A DNA stretch of 64,000 nucleotides from Toxorhynchites rutilus septentrionalis. Taxonomy: Eukaryota; Arthropoda; Insecta; Diptera; Culicidae. The position numbers and the translations under genes are program-made. Within the stretch, counting starts at the first letter, position 1, and every line of letters starts with the position of its first letter. Of this stretch, positions 10,921 to 21,943 are shown piece by piece. The stretch spans positions 83,175,650 through 83,239,649 of the forward strand of contig NC_073745.1 of assembly GCF_029784135.1 (NCBI RefSeq), given 5' to 3'. A model generated the notes under the pieces. That model searched no databases. It saw only the letters and a program-made list of their open reading frames with translations, and was not told the origin of the DNA.

Positions 10921-12250
10921 GTTCTACAAAAATAATTATCTTGTTCGTTATAAATCCTAACGGACAGACTGATCTCATTCACATGAATAGAATACAATTC
11001 TTTTTCGTTTTTCGTTATTGGTGGCAGCACACAATTGTTCACCATCCTCGAAGCAAAAGCCATGAAAATGTGTTCCCAAATCAAAAAAAGTGAAATGTGT
11101 TCCCAAATTTAAAAAAATGAAAAAAAAACAATTTTCCTAATTGCCCATTCGCGCGCTTTATTTTTATTTGTTTCATTTTAATTTTAAATAACAATAAAAA
11201 TGCACAATTTGCTCGCTCGTTAATTTAAATTTATCTACGCTTTCGTCCCACAGCCGCCCCGTCGTTGGCTGTGTTTAACGGCCCGCATCCGTTTCAAAAC
11301 ATGTTATATAAAAACAAGAAGTGCACTTCATGCTGAAAATAGTGTCTCTCCCTCCGCGCACAGTTGCCCTCATATTAGGTTTAGGATCAGCGGAGGAAAG
11401 CGTAGCCACTTTTTCGGAGCGCTGTGGAATGCCGAAAAACAGAATTCGCTTTAAAAAGTCACTTTAAAATTAGGTCCGCCCTCACAATTCTACGCACTCT
11501 ACCAACCTTTGGTTGAATGAGATTATTTACGTCCCTAGCCATGCATTATTTACTGCGCTATTTTGTGAGTACTCAGCAAACCCCGCATACAAACATCGTG
11601 ATTCCTCTGCTTTTGAGATATTAAATAATTGCTTCTCACGTCCGCCGGCACGTTCGCCACCAGATTATTCATTAATGCAGCGTTACATGGTGGTCCGAAG
11701 GCCGTCACAGTGCAGCGCACATCCCACGCCACCCAGGCTTGCTCGGCATCAGTCATCAGACATCTCGTTCGGATGCTGGACCGTAATGCATGCAACACAA
11801 TGAAGCCAGCCAGCCAGCAACCGTCGTGGTGGTAGTGATGGGGAAGTTCAAGGAAGGAGGACCATCTGATGGTGATTTGGTGCTGGATATGATGAGTCAC
11901 GTATAAGGTGGCTGTATTTACATTTGTCGGCCTTTCGAGCCCGGTTCTCACGTTATGTGGGTCAGAGGAGAGCAGCATTTGTTTGTCATACCATGTCGTG
12001 GAGTCAGAATTGCTGCGACGCAGTGATCCATAAAATTGCGCTGGTTTTCCGCACTAATATCGAGCGAAGTTATGGGGAGAATTTTGCGGAAGCGGAAGTC
12101 TCTGCCACGGACGTGAATATTTGTATGACGAGCATTTTTTTTTTTCTTTTTCAGATAAAATAAGAATTTTCCAGTACCTGAATCCGTCATATCTATTCTG
12201 CGTTACCTCAAATTTAATTTGTTCTTGAGACAATTGAAAAAAAACATCTG
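10921..12250. other. Non-coding DNA between the two heptamer arrays
   Basis: Mixed-composition sequence. The part 11230-12100 is richer in G+C and looks single-copy. Short frames on both strands show no recognised domain, and I see no inverted-repeat element ends. Confidence 0.5.
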
Positions 12251-12254
12251 TAGA

Positions 12255-14750
12255 TGGAATAGGAAATAGTAAATTGGATATAGGAAATATAAAATAGGAA
12301 ATAGGAAATAGGAAATAGGAAATAGGAAATAGTAAATAGGAAATAGGAAATAGGAAATAGGAAATAGGAAATAGGAAATAGGAAATAGGAAATAGGAAAT
12401 AGGAAATAGGAAATAGGAAATAGGAAATAGGAAATAGGAAATAGGAAATAGGAAATAGGAAATAGGAAATAGGAAATAGGAAATAGGAAATAGGAAATAG
12501 GAAATAGGAAATAGGAAATAGGAAATAGGAAATAGGAAATAGGAAATAGGAAATAGGAAATAGGAAATAGGAAATAGGAAATAGGAAATAGGAAATAGGA
12601 AATAGGAAATAGGAAATAGGAAATAGGAAATAGGAAATAGGAAATAGGAAATAGGAAATAGGAAATAGGAAATAGGAAATAGGAAATAGGAAATAGGAAA
12701 TAGGAAATAGGAAATAGGAAATAGGAAATAGGAAATAGGAAATAGGAAATAGGAAATAGGAAATAGGAAATAGGAAATAGGAAATAGGAAATAGGAAATA
12801 GGAAATAGGAAATAGGAAATAGGAAATAGGAAATAGGAAATAGGAAATAGGAAATAGGAAATAGGAAATAGGAAATAGGAAATAGGAAATAGGAAATAGG
12901 AAATAGGAAATAGGAGATAGGAAATAGGAAATAGGAAATAGGAAATAGGAAATAGGAAATAGGAAATAGGAAATAGGAAATAGGAAATAGGAAATAGGAG
13001 ATAGGAAATAGGAAATAGGAAATAGGAAATAGGAAATAGGAAATAGGAAATAGGAAATAGGAAATAGGAAATAGGAAATAGGAAATAGGAAATAGGAAAT
13101 AGGAAATAGGAAATAGGAAATAGGAAATAGTAAATAGGAAATAAGAAATAAGAAAAAGGGAAATTGGAAATAGGAAATAGGAAATAGGAAATAGGAAATA
13201 AGAAAAAAGGAAATAGGAAATAGGAAATAGGAAATAGGAAATAGGAAATAGGAAATAGGAAATAGGAAATAGGAAATAGGAAATAGGAAATAGGAAATAG
13301 GAAATAGGAAATAGGAAATAGGAAATAGGAAATAGGAAATAGGAAATAGGAAATAGGAAATAGGAAATAGGAAATAGGAAATAGGAAATAGGAAATAGGA
13401 AATAGGAAATAGGAAATAGGAAATAGGAAATAGGAAATAGGAAATAGGAAATAGGAAATAGGAAATAGGAAATAGGAAATAGGAAATAGGAAATAGGAAA
13501 TAGGAAATAGGAAATAGGAAATAGGAAATAGGAAATAGGAAATAGGAGATAGGAAATAGGAAATAGGAAATAGGAAATAGGAAATAGGAAATAGGAAATA
13601 GGAAATAGGAAATAGGAAATAGGAAATAGGAGATAGGAAATAGGAAATAGGAAATAGGAAATAGGAAATAGGAAATAGGAAATAGGAAATAGGAAATAGG
13701 AAATAGGAAATAGGAAATAGGAAATAGGAAATAGGAAATAGGAAATAGGAAATAGGAAATAGTAAATAGGAAATAAGAAATAAGAAAAAGGGAAATTGGA
13801 AATAGGAAATAGGAAATAGGAAATAGGAAATAAGAAAAAAGGAAATAGGAAATAGGAAATAGGAAATAGGAAATAGGAAATAGGAAATAGGAAATAGGAA
13901 ATAGGAAATAGGAAATAGGAAATAGGAAATAGGAAATAGGAAATAGGAAATAGGAAATAGGAAATAGGAAATAAGAAATAAGAAAAAGGGAAATTGGAAA
14001 TAGGAAATAGGAAATAGGAAATAGGAAATAGGAAATAGGAAATAGGAAATAAGAAAAAAGGAAATAGGAAACAGGAAATAGGAAATAGGAAATAGGAAAT
14101 AGGAAATAGGAAATAGGAAGTAGGAAATAGGAAATAGGAAATAGGAAATAGGAAATAGGAAATAGGAAATAGGAAATAGGAAATAGGAAATAGGAAATAG
14201 GAAATAGGAAATAGGAAATAGGAAATAGGGAATAGGAAATAGGAAATAGGAAATAGGAAATAGGAAATAGGAAATAGGAAATAAGAAATAAGAAAAAGGG
14301 AAATTGGAAATAGGAAATAGGAAATAGGAAATAAGAAAAAAGGAAATAGGAAATAGGAAATAGGAAATAGGAAATAGGAAATAGGAAATAGGAAATAGGA
14401 AATAGGAAATAGGAAATAGGAAATAGGAAATAGGAAATAGGAAATAGGAAATAGGAAATAGGAAATAGGAAATAGGAAATAGGAAATAGGAAATAGGAAA
14501 TAGGAAATAGGAAATAGGAAATAGGAAATAGGAAATAGGAAATAGGAAATAGGAAATAAGAAATAAGAAAAAGGGAAATTGGAAATAGGAAATAGGAAAT
14601 AGGAAATAGGAAATAGGAAATAAGAAAAAAGGAAATAGGAAATAGGAAATTGGAAATAGGAAATTGGAAATAGGAAATAGGAAATAGGAAATAAGTAAAA
14701 AGGAAATAGGAAATAGGAAATAGGAAATAGGAAAAGGAAATAGTAAAAGG
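12255..14750. repeat. Heptamer satellite (AGGAAAT)n with higher-order structure
   Basis: About 2.5 kb of a 7-bp unit, roughly 350 copies, purine-rich on the + strand. Variant units mark a higher-order structure. GGAGATA variants at 12913 and 12997, and a TAGTAAAT variant at 13131, recur exactly 632 bp downstream (13545, 13629, 13763). An insertion-like block (AATAAGAAATAAGAAAAAGG then GAAATTGG) occurs about five times, near 13140, 13773, 13970, 14280 and 14555. The right edge decays into irregular units. The ~850-900 residue frames on the minus strand (repeating ISYFLFP) are artefacts of the period. Confidence 0.96.
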
Positions 14751-17700
14751 AATAGGAATAGGAATACAGCAATTCCAAATGAAATCGTCCTAAAAAAGCA
14801 GAGTTTAAAAACTTGTATTTTTGATTCCAATGAAAGTATGTATTCCGTTTGGGTTAGAGGAAATATGAGTTTTCCACAGCAATTGGGAATTTTTTGACAC
14901 AAGCGTAATTTTTGAAAAGGGAGTATCGATTTGAGTAAGAGAAATCTTTGATAATTTATATCTCAAAAACTATGAGTCGTACCGAAATAGTGTCTTAGAA
15001 AGAGTTCTAGAGTATTGATGGTTGAAAATGAAAAAAATGTGCACTGAGAAAAAAAAATTATTTACAAAATAAAAATTCAATTTGCAATATCCAAAATACA
15101 TATTTTTTAATTTTTTTCAAATTTGTTTCATATAAAATAGAAGTCCTGTAGAAAATTTAAAAAATGGACCCAAGATGGTAAAACTATTTTTGACAAAATT
15201 CGTGGAACATCGAATTTTTAGTAAGTTTCGAAACTGCGAATTTTTGTATGTCAGCAATCATTTTTAGCCACAAATTATGAATCCTGATGTTATTTAAAAC
15301 ATTATAAATTAGAAATATTTTTTTGAATATCTCGAGAATGGTTGCATTTAGAAGGAGATTGATAATAACCTTGTTTGTTTGATCAATCAAAGATAGAGCT
15401 CACACTCATTATGCATGCACGGTAAACTTGATCGATTCGCACATTCAGGTCCCTACGAACGAGATAATGGAAAACTTTATAAATTAGCACCAACTACATC
15501 GAAATGTATTCCCATGAAAAGCAGAGGGAGAGGAATGCTGTTATACCACTGAAGACATGGGATGCGCTGTATTATTTATTCACATCCACCAGATAATATA
15601 TTATTCCGCCCAACAGAGTTCTCTAACCGTTCGTTCTATTTGCCAGCAATCGCAACCAAAAAGGACGAGGACGACTGCAAAAAAAAATAGATCGATACAT
15701 TCAACATCAATTTCCACTTTGATCCTTTTTGCCATTGCAATAACCATGGTGAAATCCTGAGGAAACTATTGGGATCTTCACATCGGGCGGAGAGAACTAT
15801 GCGCTCTCTGCAACCTTAGTTGCGATACAGAGAACTGTGCAAGAATTCCGAGCAGCGCCCTGGAAGGAAGGGCCCCACAACTCACCGCATTGGAAATGGA
15901 TTTAGATACGGGGAAGACTATCCGTCGTCAGTCTGCTGGCTGTCCTTCGCTTACTGTAAACCACGTCAACCCAACAGCGCGCCTTCTGGAGGAAGGTTTT
16001 TGGAAGCCAATGAAGCAACAATGAAAAAAAGAAAAAAAAAGCAACGGACGGATATCTTATTTCCTTCCATAGAAGCTTGCGGCACTCTAACCCCCGGATG
16101 AGATTTAGCACCCTGTCGATTAGGGGGTTATGTTGAGGGCGATCGATTTTGAAGACCCCACATGGGGTTGGCGCCAGCTCGAGCAGTCCGTTTCATTTTT
16201 TTTTCTTTCTTGGCATTGTACGAGCTTTGAATGGAGGAATGCATGGGAAAAAAACTAACAACCCCCTTGTTGATTCGAAACCGTCGTCAGTGTGTACAAC
16301 CGATGGCGGCGACACATGTTCGTGATGGGATTGCATGGCTCAGTCATCGAATAACAGGATTCAATCATATAGCGATATGCCGAACGACTTCCATAAGTTG
16401 GAATTCTCGTCTGGATTCAGGAGAGATTGAGCTAGAAAAGGCGTCATAAAGGGTGGAGAGTGGTAACGGGGAGAGGAAAGAGATCCATCTCAAGCAAACA
16501 CCCTCTGCAGCAACATATTTTTTCCCCGATCCGAAACGTTTGATAGAAATATTACGAAGCATGTTTTCGCAGCAGGGAAAAGCATTTCTCCCGTGAATCA
16601 GCGCACGACTTTATGAATATTTGAAAAGCCTTATTTCGGTGAAAATGCCAGTCTGCTACTTGCGTTGCTTACATTATGGAATTGTGAACGTAGTTAGAAC
16701 TGATTTCATCCCTCTGAAAACAAGGGCACAGAAAGAATGAACAGCATCCGATGGCGAGAAGCATCTGTAATTTGGACTAAAAGCGAAACAATGCGCATTG
16801 CATCACACTGTGCGACTAAAAGCTGCATCAACTTAAGTATGATTACGATAGTCGAGAGAAACTGATTCGTTTATCCCCATCTTACGTTCAACTAGCATTC
16901 ACTACAAGCGATTCTCAACAAAGTTCTTTTCGGTTCCTATCCGATCTGGTTGGCCGCGAAGAAATGAGGGGGCTTACGGAAATAATAAAAATAATATTTA
17001 TCAAAAGCAAAAAATTATCAAAATCAACATAGAAAATCTATAGGGTCGGGCACACGTACAGAGCATTGGAGACAGCAACATCCCAATTGCGAGAACACTT
17101 GTAATACTAACCTCGAGCCGACCGCGAGTAATCGGTTACATATTACTAACATAGATAATAAGAAAAACTGTCAAAATATTGAACTCCGGCCCCGTCAGGC
17201 TAACGCCATATGAGCCTTGATAAAAATATATATTTTGGAAAACAAAAAAAAAACATAGAAAATCTCGAATTTAACAAGTCCAGTCTAAGTAAAAAAAAAA
17301 ACGCTGGTACTTAACCCATAAACGATTGAACCTACAAAAAAATTTTTGCCGAAAACCACTGCATAATGGTCCAGGGAACGAATTTAGGTTGGAATTAGGT
17401 GGATTTTTTCCTATGTTGCATTACGGTCACCATGAAAAAAACCTTTATTCGAGCAGCTTATACCCAATTGAAAATATCGTTGTTATTCTCGAAACGTGCT
17501 CCCTGAAACAAACGGGAACGGTGCGATGGATGATGGTACAGAAGGTTACCACGAGTAATCAGTTTCACATAAATAAAAAAAAATCATTTTCACGTTTCGA
17601 AAATAACAAGCCCTGGTTGAGACTATTTTTTAGAGGGGCATATTCAAATGTTTATCAATTCAATGCCTAGATGTTGTTCTTCTTTCTCACATAATGATGC

Positions 17701-17815
17701 TGTAATAATTTCGTATGTTAGGGATTAGGGGTACATTGGTACCATTTACCAGTCGATATGTCGATTAAATGAAAATAGGCCAAAAATTCCTTTTATAGGG
17801 AAATTATAGAGAAAA
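14751..17815. other. Non-coding DNA, no gene recognised
   Basis: 14900-15400 is AT-rich and contains phrases such as TATCTCAAAAACTATGAG that are typical of interspersed repeats, but I find no termini. 15400-16950 is more balanced and looks single-copy. 16980-17800 is AT-rich again. None of the short frames shows a domain. Confidence 0.45.
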
Positions 17816-18380
17816 AAAAACTCTTTCTCTTTCTCTTTCTCTTTCTCTTTCTCTTCTCTTTCTCTTTCTCTTTCTCTTTCTCTTTCTCTTTCTCTTTCTC
17901 TTTCTTCTTTCTCTTTCTCTTTCTCTTTCTCTTTCTCTTTCTCTTTCTCTTTCTCTTTCTCTTTCTCTTTCTCTTTCTCTTTCTCTTTCTCTTTCTCTTT
18001 CTCTTTCTCTTTCTCTTTTCTCTTTCTCTTTCTCTTTCTCTTTCTTTTTCTCTATATAATTTTCTATCTCTCTTTCTATATCTTTTATATATCTCTTTCT
18101 ATCTCTCTTTCTATATCTCTTTCTACCTTTCTATCTATCTGTCTTTCTCTCTGTCGTTCTACCTCTCGATCTATCTGTCTTTCTATCTCTCTTTCTACCT
18201 TTCTATCTATCTGTCTTTCTATCTCTCTTTCTACCTTTCCATCTATCTGTCTTTCTATCTTTATTTCTACACCTATATCTTACTCGTTTCCTTTCTCTCT
18301 CTCTTACTTCCTTGTTTTCTCTCTCTCTTACTTCCTTGTTTTCTCTCTCTCTTACTTCCTCGTTTCACTCTCGTTCCCTC
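17816..18380. repeat. Hexamer microsatellite (TTTCTC)n with degenerate flank
   Basis: 17819-18045 is an almost pure TTTCTC array with a few single-base slips, strictly pyrimidine on the + strand. It degrades rightward into TCTTTCTATCTC and TATCTGTCTTTC words (18050-18270) and then CTCTTACTTCCTTGTTT repeats (18290-18365). A pure homopyrimidine mirror-type tract like this can in principle adopt a triplex. Confidence 0.95.
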
Positions 18381-18437
18381 TCTTCTTTTTTTCTCGCATT
18401 TGAGGTGCTCGGGTATTGTACTCACGAATAATCATTA

Positions 18438-18724
18438 ACACGTTGACTGCCACGTCAGTCAGTTTCGCTTAGGCTGCGTCAGTAACCGGTGACTGACAGT
18501 ATAAAGGTAACTAATAGAAGAATATAAGCTTATAAGCAATCGCTTTTGAACAAAAATGCCTTCCACTACGTTTAGAAACGTGTTAATTAATTTTCCACCG
18601 TAAAAAGTCTGAGAAAAATCATTTTCCAATTTTAGATTGCCTGTTTTTGATTTGAATTTTAGATTACCTTTGAGTGAATAACACACTCGAGAAACAACAA
18701 TTTTTTTCATTTATTCACGGACTT
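18438..18724. other. Single TTAACACGTTGAC-type element end
   Basis: TTAACACGTTGACTGCC near 18438 resembles the tips of the TTAA-flanked short elements at 26315 and 44131. No matching right end was found nearby, so this may be a solo or truncated copy. The rest of the interval holds nothing I can name. Confidence 0.35.
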
Positions 18725-20155
18725 GCAAATGTACTTATACCTCTTCATCGAACTGCATTAATATGAAAATTGAATGTTTTTCTCAGCTGAGGCGAATATG
18801 GCACTAGCGAACGATTTATATTTGTGAATGGCTGTCCGCCGTTATCAGTATTTCTTCATAATATAAAATCAATATCCCAATTTTCGTTCAAGATTTTTCC
18901 CACTTGCAGAAAATGTGTTATTCTGTTACACAGAACTCATATTAGAGCCTGTTTTCATTTATAATTTTTTTTAAAGGCGTGTTTATTTCACCCGGAAATT
19001 CATTACCTTTTTCGCTTCACAGAAATGGAATACGAAACTCGTCTATATTGAATTGCGTTTCACTGTTGCTACATTTGCACAACCCGATTGGATTTGGGTC
19101 GAATGAATTATAGAATATAATATTGCAATCGGTTCGGGTATTTCTGACTCGATCGGGTTTCAGAATACGAATGAGTAGTTAATTAATAGATGGATCTGGA
19201 ATTCTCAAGGAAATTACACTATCGATTTTCCCAGGACGTATTTTGTCGACTAACCAAACTAAAAATGTGCATATGAGGTAATCCACGCTTTTGCTGTTCA
19301 TCCGAATAAATCTAGCAACGTTTGGGACCGAATACGTGCGATGTTGTAATGATGGTCATTCAATATTTACTTCATGTTTTATTTGAACACACGTGCTGGC
19401 AATAGCAGAGGCTGTGTCGGCGTTGCTCGTGATAGCACCTCGGAAGTGAATGTATTTTACATCATAACGCTTCTGTTGATTGTATCGTAGGAATCGCAGT
19501 CGTTCGCTCTCTACCGTTCGCAAGTAATTCTACATTCTGACGGCGAACGTTAGGAGCGTTCATATGAAGAGCGTCGTTCGAACGATATGTGTCAACGATG
19601 AACTCCAAATTATTTTTAAAAAGACTTCCTGCTCGCCGGCGATGCACCTAGCTTTAGTCGAATTGAGGTTACTGGTGCATGTGTAGATGAAATATAGATG
19701 AAGTGGACGTAGCGCCATCTGTCGTTTAACAACGTAAATAATTTTGTTCTGTTTGGAAAACGAACGAAGGGTCAATTATTTGGATATTGTTGATACCAAA
19801 ATATTAAATTCGCGATTAAAAATAAGTGATGGGAGTGAAACTTGAGGATTACATGTAGTTTTCGTGTCAAATTTAAGAAAAAAAGTTGATGGATATGAGC
19901 CACAATTACACACATTGTTAGTAGTTAGATAAAAACATGAATTGAGCACAAATTGATTGGACCACATACAATACAATATAAAATTAATGCCTATTATCGG
20001 TAAATGGAGAATAATTCCTTTTACGCATCAACTCACGTTATGAGCTAACGCCCGAATTTAGGCAAAAAGATTGCTCGTTGCGTCGTGGAGGAAGCGAGTG
20101 GATAGTCCAATCGAAAGAAAACATATCCAATTAAATCGTCAAATTGTTAACTTCT

Positions 20156-21490
20156 GACGTGGGACTACGTCTAACCGGAACATATGGAGGGTAAAATGAA
20201 AACCTAAACACAGAACATGCAGGAAAAAATGAAAGATTTCGAATGCTTATAGCTCGAACATTTGGAACTGGATAGGAAGATGTTTGCATCACTTGATAGG
20301 GAATATTTCTACGCATCTATCGCAACTAACAAAATGTTGTTTTTCATTAGATAAACAATTGAATAACTGTAAAATATTAGGCGTTATCTAAACGCCCTAA
20401 CTGCATCGTTTTGATTGGCCCGATTTACGGTTTCCCTAACACAGCCATCAAAACCAAGCAGCCTTGGAGAAATCGGCATTGCAAATACATGAAAGTAGGG
20501 GGACTTTTGTTCTCATCGAAAAATGTTCCCTAACTCAGACTTTAAAACCAAGCAGCGAAATCGGCATTGGAAGCACACGAAAGAGCCTAGAGGCGAGTGA
20601 ACTGAAAAGTTTAAACCCTCTTAAAGCCAAAAAGAAGAAAAAGAACACACGAAAGTAGGGGGAGCTTTTGTTCCCACCGAAATGTGTTCCCTAATAGAGA
20701 TTTCTAAACCAAGGTGCCTGGAGAAATCGGTATTTCAAATTCATGCAAGTCGGGGGTATTTTCGTTCCGACTGGAATGTGTTTCCCTAACACAGACTTCA
20801 AATCCATGAAGCGTGGGGAAATCGGCATTGCGAATTCATACAAATCGGGGGTATTTTTGTTCCGATTGAAATGTGTTTCCCTAACACAGACTTCAAAACC
20901 GAGGTTTCTGGGGATATCGGCTCTGCAAATAAATGCAAACTGCGAGTACTTTTGTCCTCGCTTGCCTTTGTGCAGAGTGGAATATGTCTGTCCTAACATG
21001 ATCTCCTAAACTTAGGAACCTGGGAAAATCGTGCAGTCACTAGAAGCGAATGAACTTCCCAGTTTCAAGCAAATTCGAGATTCGAGAAGTATGTACACTT
21101 TTGGGATGTAAACTTCAGAGGGAAATGTAAAATAAAATAATCGTTTGATAATTTTTTTTTTGTCTTTATTGGAAAGATTTTCAGCCTTAGGCTGGTTCAT
21201 CAAACGTTTGATAATTCTTCCGTACATATATTTTGTTCTAGTCATCATACCAAACGTAAAAGGTCCGTCATTAAATTTACTTGTAACGAAGAACAATCAA
21301 TCACAATAAATGAATTGACTTTACACGGCATTTGTTCATTTTTTTCACTCACAGAGCAAATATATTGAACTCAATTGAATTTGGAAACTGTTTCATTCAA
21401 TCAAGAATTTAATCAATACAAACGAATGATTGCTAAGCTAAGGTAGTTCCACGTGAACCTTGCGGTTATATCATAGAAATAACCCACTAA
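20156..21490 (+). mobile_element. Non-autonomous element with GACGTgGGACTACGTC end and 94-bp internal repeats, copy 1
   Basis: The left end is an imperfect palindrome, GACGTGGGACTACGTC; the right end is CCTTGCGGTTATATCATAG. The interior (about 20430-20990) is a tandem array of a ~94-bp unit with conserved core TTCCCTAACACAGACTTC and GAAATCGGCATTGC. A nearly identical copy (a few substitutions and a 13-bp indel) lies at 37152-38470. The two sit at different positions in two copies of the same outer repeat, which shows they are separate insertions. No transposase is encoded. Confidence 0.75.
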
Positions 21491-21602
21491 TTTTTTTACT
21501 ATATTCACATATAGTATATTTTTACATCCTAATTGGTATTAAACATACGGTAATCGGTATCCTAGCGGCATCATATATAGTTTATGACCTATTCTCGTGC
21601 CT

Positions 21603-21841
21603 TTGCATTGCATTCCAGCCGGCCTCGGTTCGATCCCCATTGAAGTCACATTAACTTTTTTTTTGGCATAATCCCAAATGAAATGAGAAGAGGAAACAGA
21701 AAGAGATGTCTGCTCGCATACATACAAACCATTTTTAAGCTTTTAAAACAGCTGATTATTTGCGCATTTGACCCTCCAGCACACGAAATGGCATTATTTC
21801 TGCCAAAGATGGAATTATTTCAGCCAACGCTAGTTTGGGTG
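21603..21841. mobile_element. SINE-like insertion with tRNA B-box
   Basis: The corresponding place in copy 2 of the outer repeat (38705-38709, TCATGCCTACCAAG) is an empty site. Here ~240 bp separate the same flanks. The insertion contains GGTTCGATCCCC, a match to the RNA polymerase III B-box, followed by a T-run and unrelated body sequence. I see no convincing A-box, so it is probably 5'-truncated. Confidence 0.5.
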
Positions 21842-21943
21842 TACCAAGTTTTTTGTACATAATTTCATAAAAATCTATCCAGCCATTTCGGAGGAGTTCG
21901 ACCACGAACATCGTGACACGAGATTATTATATTGATTTTGAGA

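Larger units (their letters stand above)
18725..21943 (+). mobile_element. CTAGCTGAC-family repeat, copy 1 (5'-truncated), with two insertions
   Basis: The sequence aligns in order with 35638-38826 at perhaps 75-80% identity: the CAGCTGAGGCGAATATGGCAC landmark at ~18785 and ~35712, GTGCATATGAGGTAATCC at ~19267 and ~36351, and the 3' block ending GAACATCGTGACACGAGAT at ~21907 and ~38776. The head seen in copy 2 is missing. Copy 1 is interrupted by a ~1.33 kb element (20156-21490) and a ~240-bp SINE-like piece (21603-21841). I cannot assign the family. The 3' end, running into TATATAAGATAGATA in copy 2, suggests a retroposon or Helitron-like tail. Confidence 0.6.

Noticed and set aside
8972..11093. 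Very long open frames (570-670 residues) on both strands with repeating VSCFLFL or KKQETRN
   Set aside because: They are the direct product of a stop-free 7-bp repeat, open in several frames at once. There is no start context or codon bias, and the unit is DNA-level satellite.
12203..14902. 850-900 residue minus-strand frames with repeating ISYFLFP
   Set aside because: Same explanation for the AGGAAAT array; variant units shift phrases between frames exactly as expected of non-coding repeats.
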